Positions 18,432 through 27,335 are shown, counted from the stretch's first letter. The stretch is 64,000 bases of DNA from Nocardioides sambongensis (GCF_006494815.1 NZ_CP041091.1:3176501-3240500); one strand, 5' to 3'. Program-made: numbers and translations. Notes: a model not told the origin generated them from the sequence alone.

Positions 18432-19037
18432 TCAGCTCCGGCCCAGGTCCGTGAGCAGCAGGCGGCAGGCGAGGCGGGTGTCCGCGTCGGCCTCGACGGC
18501 GCTGATGTGGCCGTTGAGCTCGGAGATGAGCACGCCGTACCAGGTCTGCTCGATCAGTCGCACCAGACGCATGTCGTGGGGGCTGGGCCGCTCGATGTGC
18601 CCCACCTTGAGGATCAGGTCGGCGAAGACCCCGGTGACGGCCATCGACGGGACGTCCCCGGCGACCGCGGCGTTGTTGGAGGTCAGCATGGCGTGGGCCA
18701 GCAGCGGCCGGGACAGCAGCCGGCGCCCGGCCTGGACCAGAACGTCGGCGATCGCCTCCTGGGGCTCGCGGCCGTTGGTCCGCATCGAGACCATCTGGTC
18801 CAACCGGTCGACCTGGCTGTGCAGCAGCGCGGTGAAGAGCACCGTCTTCGACGGGAAGTAGCGGTAGAGCGTGGCGATCGCGACCCCGGCGTCCTTGGCG
18901 ATGTCGAGCATCTGGATCCGCTCCAGGCCGTTGGCGGCCCCGTGCTCGGCGGCGGCCCGCAGGATGCGCTGGTAGCGCTCCTTCTGGCCCGCGGTGGAGG
19001 GGATCGCCGGCAACCGGGTCTCGGCGACTCGCGGCAC
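18432..19037 (-). CDS. TetR-family regulator, KstR-like
   Basis: About 201 residues. The N-terminal helix-turn-helix carries ILRAAAEHGAANGLE and the recognition region VAIATLYRYFPSKTVLF, typical of the KstR branch of TetR regulators (KstR has VAVGTLYRYFPSK). The C-terminal domain keeps the RPLLAHAMLTSN stretch common in that branch. GTG at 19037 is preferred because GAGGA lies six bases before it; GTG at 19043 would abut that site. KstR represses steroid catabolism genes in mycobacteria; that this protein controls the surrounding cluster is an inference. It is divergent from the VOC gene, with site c between. Confidence 0.7.
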   Translation of the reverse strand: MPRVAETRLPAIPSTAGQKERYQRILRAAAEHGAANGLERIQMLDIAKDAGVAIATLYRYFPSKTVLFTALLHSQVDRLDQMVSMRTNGREPQEAIADVLVQAGRRLLSRPLLAHAMLTSNNAAVAGDVPSMAVTGVFADLILKVGHIERPSPHDMRLVRLIEQTWYGVLISELNGHISAVEADADTRLACRLLLTDLGRS

Positions 19038-19127
19038 GTGCACTCCTCGATGGTTCCTCGGTCCGGCCGGCGGGTGCGCGGCCGGTCGCCATTCTCTCCC
19101 CGTTGTGCCGCCGGCGATCCCGACGAG

Positions 19128-19142
19128 GACCGGTGAGTGGGA
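19128..19142. promoter_or_regulatory. Cluster motif site c (complement of TCCCACTCACCGGTC)
   Basis: Three mismatches to TYCCGNTCASCGGGA. It sits between the divergent TetR and VOC genes, 51 bases before the VOC start, with a -10-like TACGGT at 19180-19185. Confidence 0.35.
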
Positions 19143-19192
19143 CGTGGGTCACACCCGACCGAGCGTCGGACCCGGCCCCTACGGTGGTCCGC

Positions 19193-19909
19193 ATGTACCT
19201 GGAGAACGTCGTCGTCGACGCCGTGGACCCCTGGCGGTTGGGCCGGTTCTGGGAGGCGGCCCTGGGGTGCGAGCAGCTGACCGACTCACCGGGCGGCTAC
19301 GAGACGCGCCTGGCCGTCGAGGGCGGTCCGGAGCTCGACCTGTGCTTCCAGCCGGTCGCGGCGCCCTCCACCGAGCAGCCCCGCCTGCACCTGGACGTGC
19401 AGGGCGGCGAGCGGCAGGCCGAGGTCGTCGAGCGGCTGCTCGGTCTCGGCGCACGCCACCTCGACATCGGGCAGCGCGGCGTGCCCTGGGTGGTGCTCGC
19501 CGACCCGGAGGGCAACCCGTTGTGCGTGATGGAGGAGCGCACGTCCTACGCCGCCACCGGTCCGCTCGCGGCCCTCCCGCTCGACTCGGCCGCCCCGGCC
19601 CGGGACGCGGAGTTCTGGGCATGGCTCACCGGCTGGCACGACGTCACCGACGGCGGTCTGCGCTCGCTGCGCCACCCGTCCGGCCGCGGCCCGCTGCTGG
19701 AGCTGTGTCCGGAGCGCGCACCGAAGCCGGCCGCGAAGAACCGCCTGCACCTCGACATCCGGCTCGAGAGCGGGGACCGGGCCGAGGAGGTCGCCGCCGG
19801 CATCGCGGCCCGCGGTGGACGCGAGCTCCACCTGGGCTTCGGCGACCTGCCGTGGCGCCACTACGCCGACCCGTCGGGCAACGAGTTCTGCGTGCTGCCC
19901 GGGCGGTGA
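19193..19909 (+). CDS. VOC-family (glyoxalase-like) two-domain protein
   Basis: 238 residues made of two similar VOC modules, each ending in a matching strand (WVVLADPEGNPLCVM and WRHYADPSGNEFCVL). This is the Glyoxalase_6-type paired architecture. It lacks the metal-ligand pattern and length of HsaC/BphC extradiol dioxygenases, so it is not called as the missing ring-cleavage enzyme. Its stop is five bases from the convergent hsaA-like gene. Function unknown; possibly binding or isomerising a pathway intermediate. Confidence 0.7.
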   Translation: MYLENVVVDAVDPWRLGRFWEAALGCEQLTDSPGGYETRLAVEGGPELDLCFQPVAAPSTEQPRLHLDVQGGERQAEVVERLLGLGARHLDIGQRGVPWVVLADPEGNPLCVMEERTSYAATGPLAALPLDSAAPARDAEFWAWLTGWHDVTDGGLRSLRHPSGRGPLLELCPERAPKPAAKNRLHLDIRLESGDRAEEVAAGIAARGGRELHLGFGDLPWRHYADPSGNEFCVLPGR

Positions 19910-19913
19910 CGGA

Positions 19914-21079
19914 TCAGACCAGGTTGTCCTCGACCGGCAGTCCGAACGCCGAGCGGCCGTAGAGCGCCAGCGCCCGCTCCACGTCGTTGGCGACATGCAC
20001 GCTCCCGGCGTGCGCATCGCGCCAGGCGCGCTCGATCGGGTTGCCGCGCTTGAGTGAGTTGCCGCCGGCGGTCTTGAACAGCGTGTCGATCGCGTCGATG
20101 GAGCGCTCGGTGGCGCGGACCTGGTCACGACGGGCACGCACCCGGTACTCCCACGGGATCTCCGCCCGGCCACCGCGCAGTCGTACAGCGCGGTGATGTT
20201 GCGGTCCATCTGGAGGATCGCGGCGTCGACCTCGGAGGCGGCCCGCGCGACCGCCACCTGGGCGAACTGGTCCTCGGCGAACCGTCCGCCGCCGAGGCTG
20301 AGCCGCACGCGGTCGCGCATCGCGGCCACGTAGTCCTCCAGGCAGCCCGCCACCGCGCCGACCACCGGCGCGGCGATGGTGCTGGCGAAGATCGCGCCGA
20401 ACGGCAGCCGGTAGAGCGGGCCGGGGTTGACCTGCTGGCCGGGCCCGCGCAACCGGGTGTGCTCGTAGTTGCGCAGCACCCTGCTGCGCGGCACGAAGGC
20501 GTCGCTCACCTCGATGTCGTTGCTGCCCGTGCCGCGCAGGCCGACCGTGTCCCACACGTCGTGGACGGTGTAGTCGCTCGCGGGCACCAGCACCGTGATG
20601 AAGTCGGCCGGCTTCCCGTCCGCACCGACCAGGATGGTGCCGAGCAGTGCCCACGTCGCGTGGCCGCACCCGGAGGAGAAGCTCCAGCGCCCGGTCAGGC
20701 GGTAGGCGCCGTCGACCTCGGTCAGCCGGCCCATCGGCGCGTAGGCGGAGGAGACCAGCGTGTCCGGGTCCTCGCCCCACACCTCCGCCTGGGCCTCGTC
20801 GGCGAAGAGTGCGAGCTGCCACGGGTGCACCCCCAGCACGGAGGTCACCCAGCCGGTGGAGCCGCAGGCACCGGAGACCGCCCGCACCACCTCGTAGAAG
20901 TGGACGGGGTGCCCCTCCAGGCCGCCGTACCGCTGCGGCTGGAGCATCCGGAAGACGCCGGCCTCGGCCAGCTCCGCGATGCTCTCCTCCGGTACGTCGC
21001 GCTGCTCCTCGGCCAGGTCGGCCCGCTCCCGGATCCCGGGAAGCAGGTCGCGGACGGCGTGGAGGACCTCGTTCTGCAT
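19914..21079 (-). CDS. hsaA: HsaA-like flavin-dependent monooxygenase (frameshifted)
   Basis: Acyl-CoA-dehydrogenase-fold, FMNH2-dependent phenol hydroxylase. In steroid degradation HsaA hydroxylates 3-HSA to the catechol 3,4-DHSA with flavin reductase HsaB. Family features from memory of the mycobacterial HsaA: LLPGIRERA at the start, LQPQRYGGLE, CGSTGWVTSVLGVH, SSGCGHA, DVWDTVGLRGTGSN, ARRDQVRATERSID, and a GLPVEDNLV end. The frame breaks at the C run 20165-20167; one added base gives the expected AGAEIPWEYR and 388 residues. Divergent from kshA; site d is 44 bases upstream of its ATG. Confidence 0.82.
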
Positions 21080-21122
21080 GGGTCCAGCATCCTCCGCACG
21101 CCGGAGGCGGGGAGGGCCGACC

Positions 21123-21137
21123 TTCCGATCAGTGGGA
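21123..21137. promoter_or_regulatory. Cluster motif site d (TTCCGATCAGTGGGA)
   Basis: One mismatch to TYCCGNTCASCGGGA. Its inner edge is 44 bases from the hsaA start at 21079 and 85 bases from the divergent kshA start at 21222. Confidence 0.5.
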
Positions 21138-21221
21138 TCTCGCCGAGCCAGGCCACCAGCGCCGCAGCAGACTCACCGGACAAGCCCGGAGGCGGGTCCG
21201 ATCCAGGTGAGGGAGATCCTG

Positions 21222-22418
21222 ATGAGCGTTCAGCACGACAGCGAGGTCCGCACGATCGAGGCGGATGCCGCCCCATCGCGGTTCGCCCGCGGATGGCACT
21301 GCCTCGGCCTGGCCCGGGACTTCGCCGACGGCAAGCCGCACCAGGTGATGGCGTTCGGCACCAAGCTGGTGGTCTGGTCCGATTCCAAGGGCGAGCTCAA
21401 CGTCCTCGACGGCTACTGCCGTCACATGGGTGGCGACCTGACCCAGGGCGAGGTCAAGGGCGACAACATCGCCTGCCCCTTCCACGACTGGCGCTGGGGC
21501 GGCGACGGTCGCTGCAAGGAGATCCCCTACGCCCGCCGTGTCCCGCTGCGCGCCCGCACCGCGACCTGGCCGACGATGGTGCAGGACGAGATGCTCTTCG
21601 TCTGGAACGACCCGGAGGGGAAGAAGCCGCCGGAGGACGTGACCATCCCCCGCATCGAGGGCGTGGGCAGCGACAAGTACACCGACTGGCACTGGTACAC
21701 CACCGTGATCGAGGGCTCCCACTGCCGCGAGATCGTGGACAACGTCGTCGACATGGCGCACTTCTTCTACATCCACTACTCGTTCCCGACGTACTTCAAG
21801 AACGTCTTCGAGGGCCACACCGCCACGCAGTTCATGAACGGCGAGGGTCGCGAGGACGTGCGTCCCACCAAGCCCGGCTCCGGACCCGTGGTGATGGGTC
21901 AGACGTCCGTCGCGTCCTACCACGGCCCGTCGTTCATGATCGACGACCTGACCTACCACTACGACGACGGCGACGTGCACACCGTCCTGATCAACTGCCA
22001 CTACCCGATCGACGAGAACTCCTTCGTGCTGCAGTACGGGATCATCGTGGAGAGGGCCGACCACCTCGAGGACCCCGACGCGACCGCCCGCAAGATGGGC
22101 GACTTCACCAAGTTCGGCTTCGAGCAGGACGTGGCGATCTGGAAGAGCAAGGCGAAGATCGACAACCCGCTGCTCTGCGAGGAGGACGGGCCGGTCTACC
22201 AGCTGCGACGCTGGTACGAGCAGTTCTACGTCGACGTCGCCGACGTGACGCCGGAGATGACCGAGCGGTTCGAGTTCGAGATCGACACCACCAAGCCGAA
22301 CGAGGCGTGGAAGCGCGAGGTCGAGCAGAACATGGCGGCGCGGGCGGCGTACCGGCAGCGGATGGCCGAGAAGAAGGCGGCCGGCTCCTCCAGCGACCAG
22401 CAGTCCTCCGGGGTCTGA
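21222..22418 (+). CDS. kshA: 3-ketosteroid 9-alpha-hydroxylase oxygenase subunit
   Basis: 398-residue Rieske non-heme iron oxygenase. KshA, with reductase KshB, hydroxylates C9 of 3-ketosteroids; together with delta-1-dehydrogenation this opens ring B. The Rieske cluster ligands are in CRHMGGDL and CPFHDWRW (Cys-x-His and Cys-x2-His). The catalytic iron region reads NVVDMAHFFYIHYSFPTY, giving the two His ligands. Length is close to known KshA (about 386). The ATG has GGGAGA six bases upstream. It leads an operon with the small cysteine protein (next start two bases after its stop) and an SDR. No KshB gene is in the window. Confidence 0.88.
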   Translation: MSVQHDSEVRTIEADAAPSRFARGWHCLGLARDFADGKPHQVMAFGTKLVVWSDSKGELNVLDGYCRHMGGDLTQGEVKGDNIACPFHDWRWGGDGRCKEIPYARRVPLRARTATWPTMVQDEMLFVWNDPEGKKPPEDVTIPRIEGVGSDKYTDWHWYTTVIEGSHCREIVDNVVDMAHFFYIHYSFPTYFKNVFEGHTATQFMNGEGREDVRPTKPGSGPVVMGQTSVASYHGPSFMIDDLTYHYDDGDVHTVLINCHYPIDENSFVLQYGIIVERADHLEDPDATARKMGDFTKFGFEQDVAIWKSKAKIDNPLLCEEDGPVYQLRRWYEQFYVDVADVTPEMTERFEFEIDTTKPNEAWKREVEQNMAARAAYRQRMAEKKAAGSSSDQQSSGV

Positions 22419-22419
22419 G

Positions 22420-22727
22420 GTGGCCGTGCGCCCGGACGTCCGTCTCGACGACGGGCCGATGACGCCGGTGTCCTGCGGCACCTGCGGCGCCTCCGTCGAG
22501 GCCCGCAAGTCCAGCTGGGACCAGACCAGCATCCAGTGGCACGAGGCGGCGCTCGCCACCTGCGTCGAGCGCCGCGCCGCGAACCCTCGCCCCGGCCCGA
22601 ACGGTGGTGCGTTCGCCGGCTGCGCGGCGCTGAACCAGTCCCTGCGCGAGGCCGCGGTGACCGGCGCGCTGCCGGTCCAGGACCCCGACGAGCTGAAGAC
22701 GAACCCCACAAGGAGCTGCACCGCTGA
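22420..22727 (+). CDS. Small four-cysteine protein of the kshA operon (frameshifted)
   Basis: Not recognised. The GTG start is two bases after the kshA stop. Corrected length is 102 residues. Four cysteines are visible: Cys19 and Cys22 in SCGTCG, Cys48 and Cys68, a CX2C-X25-C-X19-C pattern that could bind zinc or an iron-sulfur cluster. The frame near the end is broken at the C run 22704-22707. One added C gives the tail NPHKELHR and a stop overlapping the next start as TGATG, a far better fit than the uncorrected end at 22752. Translational coupling on both sides suggests a function tied to KshA or the SDR; an electron-transfer or assembly role is speculation. Confidence 0.65.
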
Positions 22728-23533
22728 TGACCGACCTCTCGACGTACCGTGAGAAGTACGGCCCCTGGGCCCTCATCGCCGGCGGCTCGGAGGGCGTGGG
22801 CGCCTCGTTCGCCCACCAGCTCGCCGACGCCGGCTTCAACCTGGTGCTCGTCGCCCGCAAGCCCGGCCCGCTGGAGGAGACCGCCGCAGCGGTGCGCAGC
22901 AGGGGTGTGCAGGTCCGCGCGCTGTCGTTGGACCTGACCGACGCCGCCTCGGTGGAGAAGCTCACCGCCGCGACCGCCGACCTCGAGGTCGGCCTGCTGA
23001 TCTACAACGCCGGCGCCAACTCCTACGGCAAGCGTTTCCTCGACGGCGACCTGGCCGGCTTCCAGGGCGTGATCGACCTCAACGTGACCACCCCGCTCGC
23101 GCTGACCCACCACTACGGCCGGCTGATGCGGGAGCGCGGCACCGGCGGCATCATCCTGGTCGGCTCGCTGGCCGGCTACCTCGGCACGCCCCGGGAGGCG
23201 ATCTACGGCGGCGCCAAGGCGTTCGGCCGGATCTTCGCCGAGGGCCTGTGGCTGGAGGCGAAGGAGGCCGGCATCGACGTGCTCGAGCTGGTCCTCGGCG
23301 TCACCCGTACGCCGGCGATGGCCCGCGCCGGCCTCAACATGGACCTGCCCGGGCTGGTCGTCGGCGAGCCCGACGACATCGCCCGCGAGGGCCTGGCGGC
23401 GATCGCCGACGGGCCGGTGCACGTGATCTCCGGCAACGAGAAGGTGGTCGCGATGCGCGCCACCACCGACCGCGCCAAGCTGGTCGTCGGCACCCACGAG
23501 ATGATGAAGAAGCTCGTCCCCGAGGACCACTGA
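22727..23533 (+). CDS. Short-chain dehydrogenase/reductase
   Basis: 268-residue SDR of the DltE/SDR-like subgroup. It has AGGSEGVGASF near residue 18 (replacing the usual TGxxxGIG), YNAGAN near 86, and catalytic YGGAKAFGR. The ATG overlaps the preceding stop (TGATG), with AAGGAG 13 bases upstream inside the previous gene. Third gene of the kshA operon and convergent with the KstD-like gene. Its substrate is probably an intermediate of the same pathway, but nothing in the sequence names it. Confidence 0.85.
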   Translation: MTDLSTYREKYGPWALIAGGSEGVGASFAHQLADAGFNLVLVARKPGPLEETAAAVRSRGVQVRALSLDLTDAASVEKLTAATADLEVGLLIYNAGANSYGKRFLDGDLAGFQGVIDLNVTTPLALTHHYGRLMRERGTGGIILVGSLAGYLGTPREAIYGGAKAFGRIFAEGLWLEAKEAGIDVLELVLGVTRTPAMARAGLNMDLPGLVVGEPDDIAREGLAAIADGPVHVISGNEKVVAMRATTDRAKLVVGTHEMMKKLVPEDH

Positions 23534-23566
23534 GCAGGTCCTTCCGGCCGAGCGGCGGGGTGGGGC

Positions 23567-25015
23567 TCAGCCCCTGGCGACGGTCCGCCCCGCCCGCCGG
23601 CCGAAGAACGTGCCGTCGCCCAGCGACGTACCGCTGATGTAGCCGTCGCCGTGGATGCCCGAGGCGGCCCGGCCGGCGGCGTAGAGGCCGGCGATCGGCT
23701 CGCCGGCGACCGAGAGGACCTCGCCGTCGAGGCCCGTGTGCAGGCCGCCAAGGGTGAAGCCGGAGAAGCCGGTGCCCACCGGCTGGGCGCTGCCGCCGAA
23801 GCCGTAGCGCGGGTCGACCGCGGCGAACGGTCCCTCCAGCGGCCGCAGCCACCGGGGGTTCTTGTGGAACAGCACGTCCTCGCCACCCTCGGCATGCCGG
23901 TTGTACGTCGACACCGTCTCCTGCAGCGAGCCCGCGGGCAGGCCCAGGTCGACCTCGAGCTCGGCCAGCGTCTCCGCACCGTGCGTCGGGCGCACCCCCC
24001 ACAGGTCGCGGGCGGGCACGTCGTCGAGACCCTGCTCGTCCAGGATCACCCAGCACGGCCCCGGCTGGTGCAGCGCCGCGTGGCTGAACAGCCCGGGGTA
24101 GACGTCCTCGTTGATGAACCGGCGTCCCAGCCCGTTGACCAGCATCCCGCGGCACACCATGGCCGGGAGAGCGGTGTAGGCCGCCTCGACGAAGCCCATC
24201 CGGCGGGTGGCCGCGCCCATCGCGGCGGCCATCCGGATGCCGGAGCCGTCGTCGAGGCCGTCGGAGACCTTGCCGTGGCCGAGCAGCTCGGGGGCGTGGT
24301 CGGCGAGCATCTCCTCGTTGTCGACGAACCCGCCGGTGGTGAGCACCACCCCGCGGCGGGCCCGGTAGGCCAGGTCGGTGCCGTAGCGGCGGGCGGTCAC
24401 GCCGACCACCCGGCCGTCCTCGACGACCAGGGAGACCGCGCGGGTGTCGGTGACGGTGCGCACGCCCGCCTCGGTCGCCGACGCGGTGAGCGCGTCCATC
24501 ACCGTGTGGCCGGCCCAGCTCTCGGTGGCCGGCCGGTGGCCGCGCGGCACCGGCCGGGCGAGCGTGTCGTAGGGCCAGGCGTTCTCACCCAGCCACATCA
24601 GACCGTCCTTGGTGGGCGGCATCCAGCTCGGGGCGTCGTAGAGGGACTCCTCGAAGCGCACCCCCCGCGCCGCGAACCACTCGAAGTGCTCGACGCTGCC
24701 GTCGCAGTAGAGCCGCAGCTTCTGCTCGTCGGCGTGCGGACCGAGCGCCGCGCGCAGGTAGGCGAACATGTTGTCCGCGTCGTCGGTGAAGCCACAGGCG
24801 CGCTGCACCCGGGTGCCGCCACCGAGGTAGAGCTCGCCACCGGACTGCGCCGAGGAGCCGCCGGGCCCGCTGGCCCGCTCCAGCACCAGCACCTCGGCGC
24901 CGGCCGACGCGGCCTCGTAGGCGGCGGCCGCACCGGCGCAGCCGTAGCCGACCACCAGCACGTCCACCTCGGCCTCGTAGGAGGCGACCTCTGCTGCCGG
25001 GACCGGGTTCACCAT
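23567..25015 (-). CDS. FAD-binding dehydrogenase, KstD/fumarate reductase flavoprotein family
   Basis: 482 residues. The N-terminal FAD motif reads VVGYGCAGAAAAYEAA with the acidic end of the fold in LVLERASG, then PGGSSAQSGG. A GDGYISGTSLGDG segment near the C-terminus is typical of the FAD_binding_2 family that includes 3-ketosteroid delta-1-dehydrogenases and fumarate reductases. Assignment to steroid dehydrogenation rests on the family and on the hsaA/kshA neighbours. ATG at 25015 is preferred: GAGAGGG lies nine bases before it, whereas it would abut the ATG at 25024. Second gene after the hsaA-like gene, 41 bases downstream. Confidence 0.75.
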   Translation of the reverse strand: MVNPVPAAEVASYEAEVDVLVVGYGCAGAAAAYEAASAGAEVLVLERASGPGGSSAQSGGELYLGGGTRVQRACGFTDDADNMFAYLRAALGPHADEQKLRLYCDGSVEHFEWFAARGVRFEESLYDAPSWMPPTKDGLMWLGENAWPYDTLARPVPRGHRPATESWAGHTVMDALTASATEAGVRTVTDTRAVSLVVEDGRVVGVTARRYGTDLAYRARRGVVLTTGGFVDNEEMLADHAPELLGHGKVSDGLDDGSGIRMAAAMGAATRRMGFVEAAYTALPAMVCRGMLVNGLGRRFINEDVYPGLFSHAALHQPGPCWVILDEQGLDDVPARDLWGVRPTHGAETLAELEVDLGLPAGSLQETVSTYNRHAEGGEDVLFHKNPRWLRPLEGPFAAVDPRYGFGGSAQPVGTGFSGFTLGGLHTGLDGEVLSVAGEPIAGLYAAGRAASGIHGDGYISGTSLGDGTFFGRRAGRTVARG

Positions 25016-25056
25016 CGTCAGCATCCCTCTCGTCGTGACTCCGGCCGGCGGCCGGG

Positions 25057-26241
25057 TCAGATCATCGCGAGCATCGGGCCCGGCGGCGGGGTCACCTCGA
25101 GCTCGGTGAGCGCCGCGGCGTGGAAGACCGAGCCGGGCACGTGGATCGCGTGGGCCAGGCCCATGTGGCCGTCGCGCCAGAACCGCTGGATCGGGTTGTC
25201 CATCCGCAGCCCGTTGCCACCGGAGCGGGCGACCACCTCGTCCATCGCCCGCGCCGCCCGCCACGCCGCCGCGACCTGGGTACGACGCGAGGCCGCCCGG
25301 TCCGCGAGGGTGACCTTCTCGCCCTTCGCGGCCATGTCGTAGAAGCGCGAGACGTTGTCGAGCATGGCGGTCTTGGAGGCCTTGATCTCCTCGGCCGCGG
25401 CGCTGATCGCGTAGAGGACGTAGGGGTCGTCCTTGATCTTGGTGCCGGTCACCTGGACCCGGGTGCGCTGGTAGGCGAGGTGCGCGGCCAGCGCGCCCTC
25501 GGCGATGCCGATCACCGCGGAGGTGATGCCGAGCGGGAAGATCGTGGTGAACGGGACGCCGTACGTCGGGTTGGTGCGGCCCGAGGCCTCGAGGGCGGAG
25601 CCGTCCATCATCGAGGAGAACGGGACCGCCCGGTACTCCGGGATGAAGGCGTCCTTGACGATGATGTCCTTGCTGCCGGTGCCGCGCAGGCCCACGACGT
25701 CCCAGGAGTCCTCGACGATCTGGTAGTCCGACCGGGGCAGGATCACGTGGTAGTTCTGCGGCGGCATCGCCATCGCGCCCTCGGCGTCGCCCAGCATCGC
25801 GCCCAGGAAGATCCAGTCGCAGTGGTCGGTGCCGGAGGAGAACTGCCAGCGGCCGTTGAAGACGTAGCCGCCGTCGACCGGCCTCAGGATGCCCATCGGC
25901 GCGTACGGCGAGGCGATCCAGGTCTCGTGGTCCTCGGACCAGATCTCGGCCTGCACCTTGGGGTCGCACAGCGCCATCTCCCACGGATGGACACCAACGA
26001 TGCCGGCGACCCAGCCGGTGGAGCCGTCGCACGAGGCGATCCGCATCACGGTCTCGGCGAAGTCGCGCGGGTGCGCCTCGGCGCCGCCGTACTCGGCGGG
26101 CTGCAGCATCTTCATCACGCCGGTCTCGCGGAGGATCCCGGCGGCCTTGTCGGTGAGCCTGCCCAGGCTCTCGTTCTCCGCACCGAGGGAGGCGATCTCC
26201 TCGGCGTGCTGCTCGACGGCGTCGAGGACGGTGCTGGTCAT
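25057..26241 (-). CDS. Second HsaA-like flavin-dependent monooxygenase
   Basis: 394 residues, unbroken. It shares the HsaA layout with the gene at 19914-21079: LQPAEYGGAE, CDGSTGWVAGIVGVH, SSGTDHCDW, DSWDVVGLRGTGSKD and IQRFWRDGH. It is clearly diverged, lacks the ARRDQVRA stretch (SRRTQVAAAW here), and ends differently. A paralogue acting on a different phenolic or polycyclic intermediate is likely. It heads an operon with the KstD-like gene. Upstream are a KstR-type box and, overlapping it, site e, exactly 44 bases from the ATG. Confidence 0.8.
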   Translation of the reverse strand: MTSTVLDAVEQHAEEIASLGAENESLGRLTDKAAGILRETGVMKMLQPAEYGGAEAHPRDFAETVMRIASCDGSTGWVAGIVGVHPWEMALCDPKVQAEIWSEDHETWIASPYAPMGILRPVDGGYVFNGRWQFSSGTDHCDWIFLGAMLGDAEGAMAMPPQNYHVILPRSDYQIVEDSWDVVGLRGTGSKDIIVKDAFIPEYRAVPFSSMMDGSALEASGRTNPTYGVPFTTIFPLGITSAVIGIAEGALAAHLAYQRTRVQVTGTKIKDDPYVLYAISAAAEEIKASKTAMLDNVSRFYDMAAKGEKVTLADRAASRRTQVAAAWRAARAMDEVVARSGGNGLRMDNPIQRFWRDGHMGLAHAIHVPGSVFHAAALTELEVTPPPGPMLAMI

Positions 26242-26274
26242 GACAGCACCGTGTCACCGCCGCCGCGCACCCGG

Positions 26275-26288
26275 TAGAACGTGTTCCC
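26275..26288. promoter_or_regulatory. KstR-type box TAGAACGTGTTCCC
   Basis: Contains GAAC-GT-GTTC and matches the AACnnGTT core and flanks of the mycobacterial KstR operator (TnnAACnnGTTnnA, with C instead of the last A). It is 34 bases upstream of the hsaA-like start and overlaps site e by four bases. Confidence 0.5.
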
Positions 26289-26299
26289 GTTCACCGGGA
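26285..26299. promoter_or_regulatory. Cluster motif site e (TCCCGTTCACCGGGA)
   Basis: Full match to TYCCGNTCASCGGGA. Its inner edge is 44 bases from the hsaA-like start at 26241. Confidence 0.55.
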
Positions 26300-26341
26300 C
26301 CGTGCGCCGGCGTGCGGGCGGTCGGCAGCGAAGGGCTGGGG

Positions 26342-27235
26342 TCAGTCCTGGCGGAGCAGGAAGGCCAGCACCGCGCTCTCCCAGGCGTCCTTCTGCTCGA
26401 TCATCGCCCAGTGGCCGCAGTTGGGGAACACGTGCAGCTCGACGTCGGGGATGGTCCGCATCGGCACCAGGGCCATGTCCATCGGGGAGACCCGGTCGTC
26501 ACGACCCCAGGTGATCAGGGTGCGGGCCCGCACCTTGTGCAGCATCGCCCAGTACGGCGGCGCGTCCGAGGTCGCGGCCGCCTTCTGCATGGCGGCCCAG
26601 GCGGCCTTGCCGTACATCTTGCGGGCGCTGGCCAGGGTGGACGGCTCGGTGGCCTGGTCCCAGCGCTGCTGGATCAGCTCCTCGGTGACCATCGCCCTGT
26701 CGAAGACCATCGACTCCAGCCACTGCACGAGCCGCTCACGGGTCGGCTCCTCGGTGAACTCCTGGAGCAGCTTGATCCCCTCCCCCGGCGCCGGGCTGAA
26801 GATGTTGGTGCCCATCCCGCCGACGGTGACCATCCGGCGGACCCGGTCCGGCTGGGCGGTCGCGAAGCGGGTGGCGACCACCCCGCCCATCGAGTTGCCG
26901 ATCACGTCGACGCCGCCGTCGTCGGGCCCGGCCAGGCCGAGGGCGTCCAGGAAGTCACCCACCGCGGGCATCGCCGCCAGCATCGGGTGCAGGTCGGTGG
27001 GGTCACTGACGCCGAACCCGGGGAACTCCAGGATCAGGCAGCGGAAGTGCGGGGCGAACGCGGCCAGGTTGTCGCCGAAGTTGCGCCACCCGGTGACCCC
27101 GGGGCCGGAGCCGTGCAGCATCAGCAGCGGGGGGCCGTCGCCGGCCTCGTGATAGCGCAGCACGCCCCGCGGGGTCTCGATCTCGCGCAGCGTGGCGTCG
27201 TGGCTCAGGTCGGTCTCGTTCACTGGGGCGCTCAC
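26342..27235 (-). CDS. HsaD/MhpC-type meta-cleavage product hydrolase
   Basis: 297-residue alpha/beta hydrolase. HsaD cleaves the C-C bond of the ring-opened product 4,9-DSHA; relatives act on other meta-cleavage products. Seen: YHEAGDGPPLLMLHGSGPG, nucleophile Ser in GNSMGG, Asp in WGRDDRVSP and His in NCGHW, plus the NIFSPAPGEGIK stretch typical of the HsaD branch. Length matches HsaD (about 291). The start is GTG with AGGG eight bases upstream. Divergent from the hsaB-like gene, with site f 44 bases from this start. The partner dioxygenase HsaC is not in the window. Confidence 0.78.
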   Translation of the reverse strand: MSAPVNETDLSHDATLREIETPRGVLRYHEAGDGPPLLMLHGSGPGVTGWRNFGDNLAAFAPHFRCLILEFPGFGVSDPTDLHPMLAAMPAVGDFLDALGLAGPDDGGVDVIGNSMGGVVATRFATAQPDRVRRMVTVGGMGTNIFSPAPGEGIKLLQEFTEEPTRERLVQWLESMVFDRAMVTEELIQQRWDQATEPSTLASARKMYGKAAWAAMQKAAATSDAPPYWAMLHKVRARTLITWGRDDRVSPMDMALVPMRTIPDVELHVFPNCGHWAMIEQKDAWESAVLAFLLRQD

Positions 27236-27278
27236 GCCGCGACCCTAGGAGTCCGCCCCGATCGGCCCACCGAGCCGT

Positions 27279-27293
27279 CCCGGCTGATGGGAA
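27279..27293. promoter_or_regulatory. Cluster motif site f (complement of TTCCCATCAGCCGGG)
   Basis: Three mismatches to TYCCGNTCASCGGGA. It lies in the divergent hsaD/hsaB gap, 44 bases from the hsaD-like start and 43 bases from the hsaB-like start, so one site could serve both. A -10-like TAGGGT faces hsaD at 27247-27242. Confidence 0.4.
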
Positions 27294-27335
27294 CACTGTG
27301 CCGCGGGGGTGGGGGTGTGGGTGAAGGTGGCCGAC

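Noticed and set aside
19193-19909. VOC protein as the missing extradiol dioxygenase HsaC
   Set aside because: Too short (238 residues), and it lacks the HsaC/BphC metal-ligand and C-terminal domain pattern; it fits the paired Glyoxalase_6 type.
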